Positions 19,075-27,641 of a stretch of DNA of 64,000 nt are shown piece after piece (the first letter of the stretch is position 1; the number at the start of each line of letters is the position of its first letter). A program made the translations under genes and the position numbers. Origin of the DNA: Halomonas alkalisoli (GTDB taxonomy: Bacteria > Pseudomonadota > Gammaproteobacteria > Pseudomonadales > Halomonadaceae); NCBI RefSeq assembly GCF_021412585.1, contig NZ_JAKCMI010000019.1, positions 1 through 64,000 on the forward strand, in the 5' to 3' direction. The notes below the pieces were generated by a model that worked only from the letters and a program-made list of their open reading frames with translations, did not search any database and was not told where the DNA came from.

Positions 19075-19984
19075 GCTTTGTCCGAAAACTCGAATTTGCT
19101 AATGTCACCTATGCCGCAGCAGCATAGGTGACCCATGGCAGGACGCTACGAGATCTCCGAGAGCGGTTGGGGCCTCATCGAGGACATCGTCTCGCCACCG
19201 CAGCAGACAGGGCGCCCACGCCGCGATGACCGACAGGTGTTGAACGGCATCTTCTGGATCCTGTGCTCGGGTGCCAAATGGCGCGATCTACCCGAGCGCT
19301 ATGGTCCTGGGAAGACCTTCTACGACCGCTTCCGCCAGTGGCGCGATGACGGCACCTTCGAAGCTGTCCTGGCACGTCTCCAGCTCCGCTTGCGAGAGGA
19401 TGGCCTGATGGATCTGGATACCTGGATGATCGATTCGACGTCGATCCGCGCCACCCGGGCCGCCTCTGGAGGCGGCAAAAAGGGGGGCACCAAGAACCCA
19501 TAGACCATGCCCTGGGCCGCAGCCGGCGCGGCCTGACCACCAAGATCCACATGGTCTGTGACCGGAATGGTTGGCCGCTGACGTTCACCTTGTCACCCGG
19601 GCAGGACTCGGATACTCGGCACTTCAACCCCGCCATGGAGCACGTTCATCTGCCTGGGGCCAAGGGTCGGCCCCGCAAGCGCTGCCGCTTCATCGTGGCA
19701 GACAAGGGCTATGATAGTGACCCGCTGCGCCGCTACTGCGACCGGCACCGTATGAAGCCGATCATTGCCCGGCGCAAGATGAAGCTAAAACCGCGCCCTG
19801 GCGCCCCGAGGGGCTTTGATAAGCCCCGCTATCGAGACCGAAACATCATCGAGCGCTGTTTCGGCTGGATCAAGGAGCTGCGGCGGGTCTGCACGCGATA
19901 CGACAAGTTGGCCAGCAGCTTCAGGGCCATGGTATGCCTGGCGTGCATAGACCGTTGCCTACGGGCAGACTTTTCGGACAAAGC
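19075..19984 (+). mobile_element. intact IS5-family (IS427 type) insertion sequence with CTAG duplication
   Basis: Terminal inverted repeats GCTTTGTCCGAAAA (19075-19088) and TTTTCGGACAAAGC (19971-19984) are perfect over 14 bases. CTAG lies immediately outside both ends (19071-19074 and 19985-19988), a 4-base target duplication of the YTAR type used by IS5 relatives. The element is 910 bases long. Clean ends, full frames and the preserved duplication mark it as a recent insertion, unlike the other IS copies here. Confidence 0.95.
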
Positions 19985-19988
19985 CTAG
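19135..19988 (+). CDS. IS5/IS427 transposase made by -1 frameshifting
   Basis: OrfA (19135-19503, 122 codons) carries the DUF4096-type N-terminal domain (NGIFWILCSGAKWRDLPERY) and the first catalytic Asp (DTWMIDSTSIRA). OrfB continues in the -1 frame from about 19488 to 19988 (IDHALGRSRRGLTTKIH, VADKGYDSDPLRRYC with the second Asp, and RNIIERCFGWIKELRR with the Glu). The two are joined at the A5G6 run at 19477-19487, a typical slippery site, so a fused DDE transposase is expected. The OrfB stop TAG is supplied by the target duplication outside the element. Confidence 0.92.
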
Positions 19989-20061
19989 GCCAGTACAGTT
20001 CGCTCCATGGTCGCGTGAGACCGGTTCTCCTATGCTGGCGGCCCTCTCAACGCACTGAGCT

Positions 20062-20310
20062 ATGGAGCATTTCGTTGACGCATCTCAAGGCCAATATTCG
20101 CAAGTAGATGAATGTTTGATTAATCTGTGTGAACGTATGTATCTGCCGGATGCTGGCGTGTCTTAGAATTGCGACGCACCAGGCCGCTACTCAAGGGAGA
20201 CGTCAGTTCGCGTCAGGATTCCCTCGGCGGTAGCGTGCCTGCTCGTATGGCGGTCAATACTTTCAATCAGTGATTGGCTCGAAACGACCCAAAGCGGACA
20301 TGCCAGAAAG
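20062..20310. repeat. non-coding repeat, copy 1 (partner at 34530-34790)
   Basis: About 230 bases without a gene, clearly homologous to 34530-34790: both contain GTATGTATCTGCC, CGCGTCAGGATTCCCTCGG, CGGTAGCGTGCCTGCTCGTA and TGGCGGTCAATACTTTC in the same order. The block ends close to the start of the leader repeat at 20285. Confidence 0.8.
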
Positions 20311-20495
20311 GCTGTGTGCACGTCATTGGGGATATGTAGTATGCGCTATGATCGGTGTGCTATGTGGCCGAATTATAATTAAAGGCCAGGGATTTCAATA
20401 TCCTGACAGTTGGTCGAGCGCTCAGCATAACATTTGAATACGCATGCATGTTCAAGTGGAATATCGAGCACGCTACCTAATACTACTGTTATATC
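20285..20495 (+). repeat. shared leader sequence, copy upstream of the TIR-like gene
   Basis: This 200-base stretch is similar to 23137-23345, upstream of the PIN-domain gene: GACATGCCAGAAAGGC, TCATTGGGGATATGTAG, AATTATAATTAA, GGTCGA.CGC.CAGCATAA and TTCAAGTGGAATATCGAG occur in the same order in both. It has no conserved reading frame. It is likely to hold the promoter of the following gene. Confidence 0.75.
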
Positions 20496-20499
20496 TACA

Positions 20500-21366
20500 A
20501 TGGAGAGGTTTTTGAGTAAAGAGATAGATTATTTTACCTTCGTTCTGATGCCTTTTAGCTCAGACTTTGATGACATATACCAGTTGGGGATTAAGTCCGC
20601 CGCTAAAGAAAATGAGGTCCTTGCAGAAAGGCTTGATGAGCAGCTTTTTGGTGAAGGGATGCTGGATAGAATATATCGTCAAATAGACGTTGCCGATTTC
20701 ATCATTGCTGATCTTACAAATAGAAACGCGAACGTATTTTATGAGCTTGGCTATGCCCACGCAAAAGATAAAATATGCATTCTTTTAACAAATGATGCTT
20801 CGGATATACCTTTTGATTTAAAGCACAAAAGACATATTGTTTATGGCGGTTCTATTGCTTACTTGAAAGAAGAGCTTTCAAAAAATATCGCATGGGCAAA
20901 AGCTGAAGCCCAAGGGCGAGAAGAAAATAAAATATCAGTCACAACGAAGGCTCCTTCTGGGGATCTAAGTACATCAAAACACACCGCTGAAGCAATAATA
21001 ACGTTCACGTTTGACCTGCACAACAAAACGAACCGGGTCTCGCCGGAGATTTCTGCTATTTATCTCTATACTGGTAACGATTGGAAAGTAATCCACGATT
21101 CCAAAGAGTGTCCTCACTCTGAAGCAGATATAGAGCCTTTTAAGTATCGCTACTTTATCTCGCCGCCAGTGCCGAAGATCGGCCGCAATGGATGGGCTCA
21201 AGTTAAACTTAAGGCGAGCCGGACTATCGCGAAAGCATGGGAGGGTGATGAAATTAAAGAGGAGTATAATGTTGGTGGGAGGGGAATACTCCGACTCGAA
21301 ACTTCTGATGGGAACTACGATCATGAATTTGACTTCAACCTTGAACTCGTAGAGATACCTTTCTAA
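20500..21366 (+). CDS. TIR/nucleoside-deoxyribosyltransferase-like protein, 288 aa
   Basis: Residues 8-130 form a Rossmann-like domain: YFTFVLMPFSSDFD, then IYRQIDVADFIIADLTNRN, NVFYELGYAHAKDK and ICILLT. The ADLTNRNxNVFYELGYAHA signature is typical of TIR-like/nucleoside 2-deoxyribosyltransferase-like proteins found in bacterial defence, where related domains hydrolyse or sense NAD-type nucleotides; the Glu in FYELG is the candidate catalytic residue. Residues 170-288 are beta-rich and may be a sensor. Start uncertain: ATG 20500 lacks an upstream ribosome site, whereas TTG 20512 has GGAG at 20502. The stop codon overlaps an attC-like site. Confidence 0.75.
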   Translation: MERFLSKEIDYFTFVLMPFSSDFDDIYQLGIKSAAKENEVLAERLDEQLFGEGMLDRIYRQIDVADFIIADLTNRNANVFYELGYAHAKDKICILLTNDASDIPFDLKHKRHIVYGGSIAYLKEELSKNIAWAKAEAQGREENKISVTTKAPSGDLSTSKHTAEAIITFTFDLHNKTNRVSPEISAIYLYTGNDWKVIHDSKECPHSEADIEPFKYRYFISPPVPKIGRNGWAQVKLKASRTIAKAWEGDEIKEEYNVGGRGILRLETSDGNYDHEFDFNLELVEIPF

Positions 21367-21440
21367 TAACAATCGGCTGCACGGCGACTGATTTTCCGCC
21401 GCTTCGCAGCTCCAAATCGGCGCATGAGCCGGGTGTTATT
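21365..21440 (+). other. attC-like recombination site 1
   Basis: AATAAC (21365-21370) and GTTATT (21435-21440) are exact inverted repeats bounding 76 bases. Inside them CGGCT, GGCG and GATTT on the left pair with ATC, CGCC-type and AGCCG on the right, with unpaired extra bases, and an apical CCGCTTCGC: the imperfect hairpin layout of an integron attC site. The outer bases are not the strict RYYYAAC/GTTRRRY consensus. The left end overlaps the stop codon of the TIR-like gene, as is normal for gene cassettes. Confidence 0.5.
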
Positions 21441-21458
21441 TTAATCAAGGAAAATAGA

Positions 21459-22997
21459 ATGACATTACGGAGTGACTCAATTGAATGGGCGATCGAGTTC
21501 CTGACTCTTCACTCTGATGGCGACATCTTCCCGAAGGTCCTAGAGCATGAAGCGATTCGCGCTTCCGCAGATGAGTTTCGCGCAAAAGTCGAAGGAAAAC
21601 CGCTCACCGCATTCCTTGCCAAGTCCTGTCGTCGTTTCATTGTTCCGAAAGATGACATTTCTTATCGACAGGCCACACAGCTCCACCCCCAAGATTCGAT
21701 ACTTCTGACGGCAATCATCCATCAATATGGAACGGGAATAGAGGATCGGCGATTAGAGCCTGCGCAAGTCTTCAGCTATCGATTTGCCCCCAACCTTGAT
21801 GAAGGATTGTATAGCTCAAAGACCGCATGGAATGACTTCTGGACAAGCGCATGCCACAAGAGCAAGAGCGCGTCGGCGATCTTGTACTGCGACATTGCCG
21901 ATTTTTATAACCAGATTTATCACCATGCAGTGGAAAACCAGTTGATTGCTTCCGGCTTCCCCAATCAAGCTGTCAAATGGATAGTATCATTGCTTGAGTC
22001 GACCACTGCCGGGGTGTCTAGAGGAGTCCCAATTGGGCCGCACGCAATTCACTTGATTGCCGAGGCAACCTTAATACCAATAGATAACAGCATGAAGTCT
22101 AACGGACTTCAATTCTTACGGTACGCTGATGACATCGTAGTTTTTTGCGGCTCAAGCAAGGCAGCGCAATCAGCCTTGTCATTGATGGCAAACATTCTAG
22201 ACAAGCAACAACGGCTGATGTTACAGCGGCACAAGACCAAAGTGTTCTCTCCCGCTGATTTTCAAATGCTGTGCGCGGAAATGATTGAAGACCGTCCGAT
22301 CAATAAGAATGAAGATCGGCTACTGAAGATCATTCGTAAATACACTGGCGGGAACCCTTATGTCAGCATTTCCTACAACGACGTAAAGCCGGAAGATTGG
22401 AAGAGATTCTCGGGGAAAGTGATTCGCGGAATCATTGATGAGTATCTTTCCAAAGATGAGGTTGACTATATTCGACTTCGTTGGTTTTATCGCAGGCTTG
22501 CGCAAGTTGGACATCCGGGGGCGCTGGATGTTTCGGTCGAAAACATCGAGAGATTAGGCCCTTGCCTTGCAAACATCTGCACTTATATATCCTCAATCCA
22601 GTCGATCAAGCCCGAGCAATGGGTGGAGATTGGCGAAAAGCTCATTCAACTCTTGGATGTAGAAGAGATTGCAAATAATGAATTCTTTCGTCTTTCTATT
22701 TTGAGTCTGTTTACAAGAAACAAACACATGAATCATTTTTCTGTGCTCGCAGCCAGGTTTCAAAATAGCGATTCTTATGCCAGACGGGAGATTCTGCTGG
22801 CAGCTAGGGAGAATGAGGCATTCGATTGGCTCCGTGAGCATAAAGAATCATATGGTCAGATGGATCCTTGGCAGCAAATGGCGTTCATATATTGCGCAAC
22901 CGGTTTTCCAAGAGATGAGCGAAAGTATTTCTTGAGCCGTTGGAAGTACGAGGGCCCGTATGATGAAACTCTGGCGAAATGGAGCAAAACTACATAA
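21459..22997 (+). CDS. defence-type reverse transcriptase (UG/Abi-like), 512 aa
   Basis: The RT core spans about residues 60-300: LYCDIADFYNQI with the first catalytic Asp (D145), GVSRGVPIGP (equivalent of the QGxPxxP motif, 187-194), and LRYADDIVVF with the YADD box (222-225). Residues 320-512 are an alpha-helical repeat-like extension (NIERLGPCLANICTYISS, FRLSILSLFTRNKHMNH), as in AbiA/AbiK and other unknown-group RTs used in phage defence (DRT systems). There is no maturase or group II intron RNA context, no adjacent Cas1, and no visible retron RNA. ATG 21459 follows AAGGAAAATAGA. Exact UG class is undetermined. Confidence 0.85.
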   Translation: MTLRSDSIEWAIEFLTLHSDGDIFPKVLEHEAIRASADEFRAKVEGKPLTAFLAKSCRRFIVPKDDISYRQATQLHPQDSILLTAIIHQYGTGIEDRRLEPAQVFSYRFAPNLDEGLYSSKTAWNDFWTSACHKSKSASAILYCDIADFYNQIYHHAVENQLIASGFPNQAVKWIVSLLESTTAGVSRGVPIGPHAIHLIAEATLIPIDNSMKSNGLQFLRYADDIVVFCGSSKAAQSALSLMANILDKQQRLMLQRHKTKVFSPADFQMLCAEMIEDRPINKNEDRLLKIIRKYTGGNPYVSISYNDVKPEDWKRFSGKVIRGIIDEYLSKDEVDYIRLRWFYRRLAQVGHPGALDVSVENIERLGPCLANICTYISSIQSIKPEQWVEIGEKLIQLLDVEEIANNEFFRLSILSLFTRNKHMNHFSVLAARFQNSDSYARREILLAARENEAFDWLREHKESYGQMDPWQQMAFIYCATGFPRDERKYFLSRWKYEGPYDETLAKWSKTT

Positions 22998-23070
22998 CAA
23001 CCGCTTCGAGTCCAACGACTTGTTCTTCCGCTGCGCGCTAAGGCAAGCCGCGGCTCAAGCTGAACGTAAT
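22994..23070 (+). other. attC-like recombination site 2 (degenerate)
   Basis: ATAAC overlapping the RT stop codon (22994-22998) and CGTAAT at 23065-23070 bound 77 bases. CGCTTCGAG on the left can pair with CTCAAGC on the right with an extra base, and CCGC/GCGG lies inward. The right core is GTAA instead of GTTA, so it may be mutated. It is placed directly after a gene, like the sites after the TIR-like gene and aadA. Confidence 0.38.
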
Positions 23071-23136
23071 ATCAAAAGGTGCTGAAAGGCTGCTTCTGGC
23101 CGAATGAGAAATGTTAGTCTATTCTGATGAATCCAG

Positions 23137-23345
23137 GGGCCCAAAACCGACATGCCAGAAAGGCATCGATCACGTTCATTGGGGATATGTAGCATGCACG
23201 ATGACCGGTGTTATATAGCCAATTATAATTAATACCAAGGGGTTTCAATAGGATGAGGTGTGGTCGAACGCGCAGCATAATATTATTGAACATGCATGCA
23301 CGTTCAAGTGGAATATCGAGTATGCTACATAATACAACTTTCCAA
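23137..23345 (+). repeat. shared leader sequence, copy upstream of the PIN gene
   Basis: Homologous to 20285-20495 (roughly three positions in four by eye). It starts soon after an AAAGGCTGCTTCTGGCCGAAT stretch (about 23079-23100) that also occurs near 25600, again just after an attC-like site. Confidence 0.75.
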
Positions 23346-23358
23346 TTTTGGAGTAAGT

Positions 23359-24633
23359 ATGAAGGATTTATTCCCTGGTCACTTTAAAGAAAGTGAAATA
23401 AGACTGAGAGAGATCTGGGGCACGTCGTTGTTCGTCTTCGATGCCAATATACTTTTGAATTTATATAGGTACTCAGATACAACTCGAAGCGAATTTCTTC
23501 GTATTCTAGAGAAGATTAAGGATCGAGCGTGGATTCCGCATAGGGCAGCCGAAGAGTACTTGAATAACCGCCTTTCTGTTATAGATCAACAAGAGAGGTC
23601 ATATGATGAAACCCAAAAATCGATTGAGACTCTAAAAAGTGATCTTGAGAATGCTCGTCAGCACCCCTTTGTTAGCAACAGCACCATGGCTAAAGTTAGT
23701 CGTGTGTTTGATGAGCTTTGTGAGGAGCTGAATAAGAATAAGGCAGTTCATACGAATAGAATTTCAAATGATGAAATTAAAGGGGCTATTTCAGCTATTT
23801 TCGAGAATAGGGTCGGCTCGCCTTACGAAAAAGACAAGTTAGTTGAATTGATATCCGAGGGTGAAGAAAGGTATAGGCAAAAGATACCACCGGGATTCAA
23901 AGATGGCTCTAAGTCTGGTGATAGCGAGATTTTTGTAGAAAAATGCCGAAAGTACGGAGATCTTATTGTTTGGGCCCAAGTCATCGACAAAGCCATCGAT
24001 TCCGGGAAAGGCGTTGTACTAGTCACAGATGATAAAAAAGAAGATTGGTGGGAGAAGTTCAAGGGAAGAACTGTAGGGCCACGCCCAGAGTTAATTAAAG
24101 AGTTCAAAGATAGAGCGAACAGCACTTTTCATATGTATCAAGCTGATCGTTTTTTAGAGTTGGCTAGAGAAAATCTAGATGAGCAAGTAAGTGATGAAAT
24201 AGTTGAAGAGATTAGAGAGGTTAGACGAAGAGACAAGCTGGCCAATAAGCGCAGGAAAGAGATGGAGTACCTGAATAGGCGAAAAATCGAGATGAATCAC
24301 TTGTTTCAAGAGTTGGAGCACAGCAAGCACAAGTTAATGTCGCATGAGAAAGAGCTACAAATGCTACAACAACGGATGCAGGAGCTAGATGCGGCACGTA
24401 ATAATATACGGCATCGTCAAGAACATTTATCCAGAGACGATATAGAAAATCCAGATTTTGAGCGTTTCATGAACCAATATTCTGCGTTATCAGCGGAGCA
24501 TGCTCAAGTAAGAAATAATTTAGAAAGATCGTCTATCGAGTACAAAGAAATGCAAATCCACATGATAGAGCTAGAAAATGAAGTTGCACATCGCATGAAA
24601 ATCATTGAACAAGAAAATCCAGAGGACTCGTAA
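23359..24633 (+). CDS. PIN-like nuclease domain plus coiled coil, 424 aa
   Basis: Residues 20-270 match the PIN_8/DUF4935 type: SLFVFDANILLNLYRYS with the first acidic residue (D28), HRAAEEYLNNRL, GDSEIFVEKCRKYGDLIVW, and VVLVTDDKKEDWWEKF with the terminal acidic pair. Residues 290-424 form a long charged coiled coil (RRRDKLANKRRKEMEYLNRR, HEKELQMLQQRMQELDAARN). Such proteins are RNA- or DNA-cleaving effectors in defence loci; the coil may oligomerise the enzyme. Start at ATG 23359 is supported by TTGGAGTAAGT; the open frame upstream reads the leader repeat. It ends 46 bases before aadA, with no clear attC between. Confidence 0.82.
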   Translation: MKDLFPGHFKESEIRLREIWGTSLFVFDANILLNLYRYSDTTRSEFLRILEKIKDRAWIPHRAAEEYLNNRLSVIDQQERSYDETQKSIETLKSDLENARQHPFVSNSTMAKVSRVFDELCEELNKNKAVHTNRISNDEIKGAISAIFENRVGSPYEKDKLVELISEGEERYRQKIPPGFKDGSKSGDSEIFVEKCRKYGDLIVWAQVIDKAIDSGKGVVLVTDDKKEDWWEKFKGRTVGPRPELIKEFKDRANSTFHMYQADRFLELARENLDEQVSDEIVEEIREVRRRDKLANKRRKEMEYLNRRKIEMNHLFQELEHSKHKLMSHEKELQMLQQRMQELDAARNNIRHRQEHLSRDDIENPDFERFMNQYSALSAEHAQVRNNLERSSIEYKEMQIHMIELENEVAHRMKIIEQENPEDS

Positions 24634-24679
24634 ACTCGCGCTGATTTTGGCGTTAGAGAGACAGGACCTCCCGGCGGAT

Positions 24680-25456
24680 ATGGCAGATACAGAGATACCA
24701 GATGAAGCGAAAAATGCACAGTCAGTCGTTGAAGGTGTGCTTGGTGATTCGATTATCGGCATTTATCTCTTCGGCTCTGCCGTTGTTGGTGGTTTAAAGC
24801 GCGATAGCGACGTAGATATCTTGGTTGCAGTCTCTACCCCGCCTACCTTTGAGCAAAGAAAGACCCTAGTGTCTCAGTTAATGAGCGTATCCGGCGCGAT
24901 CGGGAATCCGCAAGCCATCAGGCCGGTAGAGCTGACGGTGATAACGGTTTCTGATGTCGTGCCGTGGCAATTCCCGCCTCGGGCTGAGTTTGTATACGGT
25001 GAGTGGTTGCGAGAGGAATTTGACGCCGGAAGCGTTCCGGAACCAGTCCAAGATCCTGATCTTGCAATTGTTCTGAAGAAAGTGATGGATAACAGCCTGC
25101 CGCTGTATGGAAGCTATGCTGCTAAGGTTTTTGAGCCGGTACCAATGACTGATATCCGGAGGGCAATCCGGGATTCTTTGCCCAGTCTTTTGGCAGAGGC
25201 AGCTGGAGATGAGCGTAATGTCGTTTTGACCTTGTCGCGTATGTGGCTGACCGCAACTACTGGCGATATTGCCCCAAAAGATACGGCTGCGGAGTGGGCG
25301 GAGAAGCAAGCACCTCCTCACCACGCAATGCTATTGAAGTATGCGCGGGAAGGCTACCTGGGAAAGATTGAGGATCGATGGGGGAGGCAGGAGGATTTTG
25401 AAGCGCTTGTTTTCTATATGAAAAACTCGATTGAGGAGTGCATTGATGCCCCGTAG
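24680..25456 (+). CDS. aadA: aminoglycoside nucleotidyltransferase ANT(3'')-like
   Basis: At 258 residues it has the usual AadA length and all hallmarks. The nucleotidyltransferase motif is GIYLFGSAVVGGLKRDSDVD, with the two catalytic Asp. The C-terminal helical domain contains DERNVVLTLSRMW and TTGDIAPKDTAAEWA, diagnostic of the AadA family. The enzyme adenylylates streptomycin and spectinomycin. The sequence differs at many positions from the common class 1 integron alleles, so it is a divergent member. ATG 24680 is chosen for family length; the frame is open back to 24605, overlapping the PIN gene. The attC-like site downstream fits a cassette origin. Actual resistance is not shown by sequence alone. 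Confidence 0.87.
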   Translation: MADTEIPDEAKNAQSVVEGVLGDSIIGIYLFGSAVVGGLKRDSDVDILVAVSTPPTFEQRKTLVSQLMSVSGAIGNPQAIRPVELTVITVSDVVPWQFPPRAEFVYGEWLREEFDAGSVPEPVQDPDLAIVLKKVMDNSLPLYGSYAAKVFEPVPMTDIRRAIRDSLPSLLAEAAGDERNVVLTLSRMWLTATTGDIAPKDTAAEWAEKQAPPHHAMLLKYAREGYLGKIEDRWGRQEDFEALVFYMKNSIEECIDAP

Positions 25457-25464
25457 GGATAAAT

Positions 25465-25585
<121 letters not shown>

Positions 25586-25740
25586 TCAAAAAAATCTCAA
25601 AGGCTGCTTCTGGCCGAATCCAGAAATTCTGTCACTGCTAAAGTAGGGATACTGAATAAATGCCTGCTGCGGACGAGGAATAGGCCAAGTTTAGCCTCAC
25701 GAGTGTCCGGAGACCTTGGCAGACGGCGCCTCCTGCCTGA

Positions 25741-25760
25741 TACTGTATAAATATCAGGTA
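25741..25760. promoter_or_regulatory. LexA-type operator upstream of umuD
   Basis: TACTGTATAAATATCAGGTA ends 16 bases before the umuD start. The left half TACTGTATA is a perfect SOS half-site; the right half is degenerate (expected ACAGTA). An AGGAGG ribosome site follows at 25767-25772. SOS control of umuDC is general knowledge for this family. Confidence 0.7.
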
Positions 25761-25776
25761 TCAATAGGAGGCCACC

Positions 25777-26217
25777 ATGTCCCACGACACGCTCATCCCT
25801 GCCCATCCGGAGCCGCCGGCCTTGCCGCTCCCGTTCCCGTTGGTCCTCACGCGGGGCGGCCTCTCGGGCTTTCCCAGCCCGGCCCAAGACTACGAGGGGC
25901 GCACTCTGGATCTCAACGAACGGTTGGTGAAGCGAGCTGCTTCGACCTTCTTCATGACCGTGACCGGCGACAGCATGGAGGCACTAGGCATCCATGCCGG
26001 CGACCTCCTGGTAATCGACAGCGCAATCGAGCCAAGGCCAGGACACATCCTGGTGGCGTCTGTGGAAGGGGAGCTGGTGGTGAAGCGCTATGAGCTGATT
26101 GGTAATCGGCCCTACCTGACCTCGGGTAACCCCAGCTATCGGCCGATCCCTGCTGCTGATCTGGAATGCCAAGCCTGGGGCGTCGTTCGTGCCGTGGTCC
26201 ATGAGTACCTCGTGTAG
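25777..26217 (+). CDS. umuD: UmuD, SOS mutagenesis protein (S24 peptidase)
   Basis: The 146-residue protein has the LexA/UmuD self-cleavage domain: SGFPSPAQDYEGRTLDLN contains the cleavage site (Ser30-Gly31 by alignment with the E. coli Cys-Gly bond), the nucleophile is Ser66 in VTGDSMEALGI and the general base Lys103 in LVVKRYELI. RecA-stimulated cleavage gives UmuD', the partner of the UmuC polymerase. It has AGGAGG before the ATG and a LexA-type box, and lies 15 bases upstream of umuC. The slightly longer N-terminus than in E. coli is Pro-rich. Confidence 0.95.
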   Translation: MSHDTLIPAHPEPPALPLPFPLVLTRGGLSGFPSPAQDYEGRTLDLNERLVKRAASTFFMTVTGDSMEALGIHAGDLLVIDSAIEPRPGHILVASVEGELVVKRYELIGNRPYLTSGNPSYRPIPAADLECQAWGVVRAVVHEYLV

Positions 26218-26232
26218 TCTGGATGCAGCGCC

Positions 26233-27507
26233 ATGATCGGACTAATTGACTGCAATAACTTTTATGTCAGCTGTGAAAGGGCCTTCCAGCCACGTCTCGA
26301 GGGCGTTCCCGTGGGTGTGCTCTCTAACAACGACGGCTGCGTGATCGCACGCTCCAATGAACTCAAGGCACTGGGGGTGGAGATGGGCACACCGGCCTTT
26401 GAGCTGAGGCCGCTGCTGCGTCAGCACCGAATCCAGCTGCTGTCGTCCAACTATGAGCTATACGGCGACATGTCCTCTCGGGTACAGCAGGTGCTGGAGG
26501 AGTACTCGGCAGGGGTCGAGCCGTATTCGATCGACGAGATGTTTGTGCGCTTCGATGGTTTCGCTCCCGAACAAATGCTTGCCCATGCCCAGGAACTGTT
26601 CACCAAAGTACGGCGATACACACATATCCCCGTCAGCGTTGGGATTGCCCCAACCCGCACCCTGGCCAAGTTGGCCAACCGGGCGGCCAAAAAGATACCG
26701 ATCTATGGCGGCGTTTGCGTACTTAGGCCCGGCAGCGCTCAGTGTGAGGCGCTGTTGCAGCAGGTGTCGCTGGGCGATGTATGGGGTGTGGGACGTCGGC
26801 TGGTCGAAAGGCTAGGCCTACTTGGCATTCAGTCGGCGTGGGACTTGGCGCAGGCGGAGCCGAAGCAGATTCGACAACGCTTCTCGGTGACCTTGGAGCG
26901 CACCTGCTTGGAGTTGAAGGGGATCCCATGCATCGAGATGAACGATTCGGGGGAGGCCCGTCAGCGAATCATGACCTCGCGCTCCTTCGGCCGCCTGACC
27001 GGAAACCGGCAGGAGATCCACCAGGCCATCCGGCAGTTCGCTCAGCGCAGCGCCGAGAAGCTGCGGACCCAGAACAGCGTGGCGCGTGCCGTCTATGTAT
27101 TTCTCAAAACCAATTGTCACCGTCCCGATCTGCCGCAGTACTCCCCCAGCACCATCGTGGAACTGCCTCAGCCCACCGACGATAGCCGTGACATCCTGCA
27201 TGCCGCCAGCCAAGCATTCGATGCCATCTATCGTCCGCGTTACCTGTTCATGAAAGCGGGTGTGATGCTGGTCGATCTGGTGGATGCCAATCGGCAACAG
27301 CTCTCGCTGCTGGATACACCAGAGAGCCGAGCTGACCGTGAACGCAACGACCGCCTGATGGCGACCCTCGACAAACTCAACGGCAGGATAGGACGTGGCA
27401 CTGTGACGTTCGGACGTCCCTCGGCCAGTGCTGCCTGGCATCTTCGCTGTGCCAACCGCACACCACGCTGGACAACGCACTGGGATGAGCTGCCCAAGGT
27501 GCATTAA
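26233..27507 (+). CDS. umuC: UmuC, Y-family DNA polymerase V subunit
   Basis: Full-length (424 residues). The catalytic motifs are present: LIDCNNFYVSCER with the first Asp, and PYSIDEMFVRFDG with the Asp-Glu pair. The palm/fingers features (VLSNNDGCVIARSNELK), the helix-hairpin-helix zone (GDVWGVGRRLVERLG) and the C-terminal little-finger/DUF4113 region (NGRIGRGTVTFG, ANRTPRWTTHWDELPKV) follow in order. With UmuD' it performs error-prone translesion synthesis after DNA damage. Operon with umuD. Plasmid- and island-borne umuDC copies are common, and the SRAP gene nearby fits the same stress response. Confidence 0.96.
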   Translation: MIGLIDCNNFYVSCERAFQPRLEGVPVGVLSNNDGCVIARSNELKALGVEMGTPAFELRPLLRQHRIQLLSSNYELYGDMSSRVQQVLEEYSAGVEPYSIDEMFVRFDGFAPEQMLAHAQELFTKVRRYTHIPVSVGIAPTRTLAKLANRAAKKIPIYGGVCVLRPGSAQCEALLQQVSLGDVWGVGRRLVERLGLLGIQSAWDLAQAEPKQIRQRFSVTLERTCLELKGIPCIEMNDSGEARQRIMTSRSFGRLTGNRQEIHQAIRQFAQRSAEKLRTQNSVARAVYVFLKTNCHRPDLPQYSPSTIVELPQPTDDSRDILHAASQAFDAIYRPRYLFMKAGVMLVDLVDANRQQLSLLDTPESRADRERNDRLMATLDKLNGRIGRGTVTFGRPSASAAWHLRCANRTPRWTTHWDELPKVH

Positions 27508-27641
27508 CAGCTGCTGTCAGTCGCATATAAGCAGCGCTGGAATAGGACTTTTTGGTCCAGGCTTGGAGCTGTCAACTGAACTTGGGGTATGCATCCGAGG
27601 AGACAAGTGTCCGGTAATTACCTTAACTTTTGTGACAACAA

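Noticed and set aside
24634..24679. attC site between the PIN gene and aadA
   Set aside because: GGCGTTAGAG near 24650 looks like a right core (GTTRRRY), but no matching left arm was found upstream.
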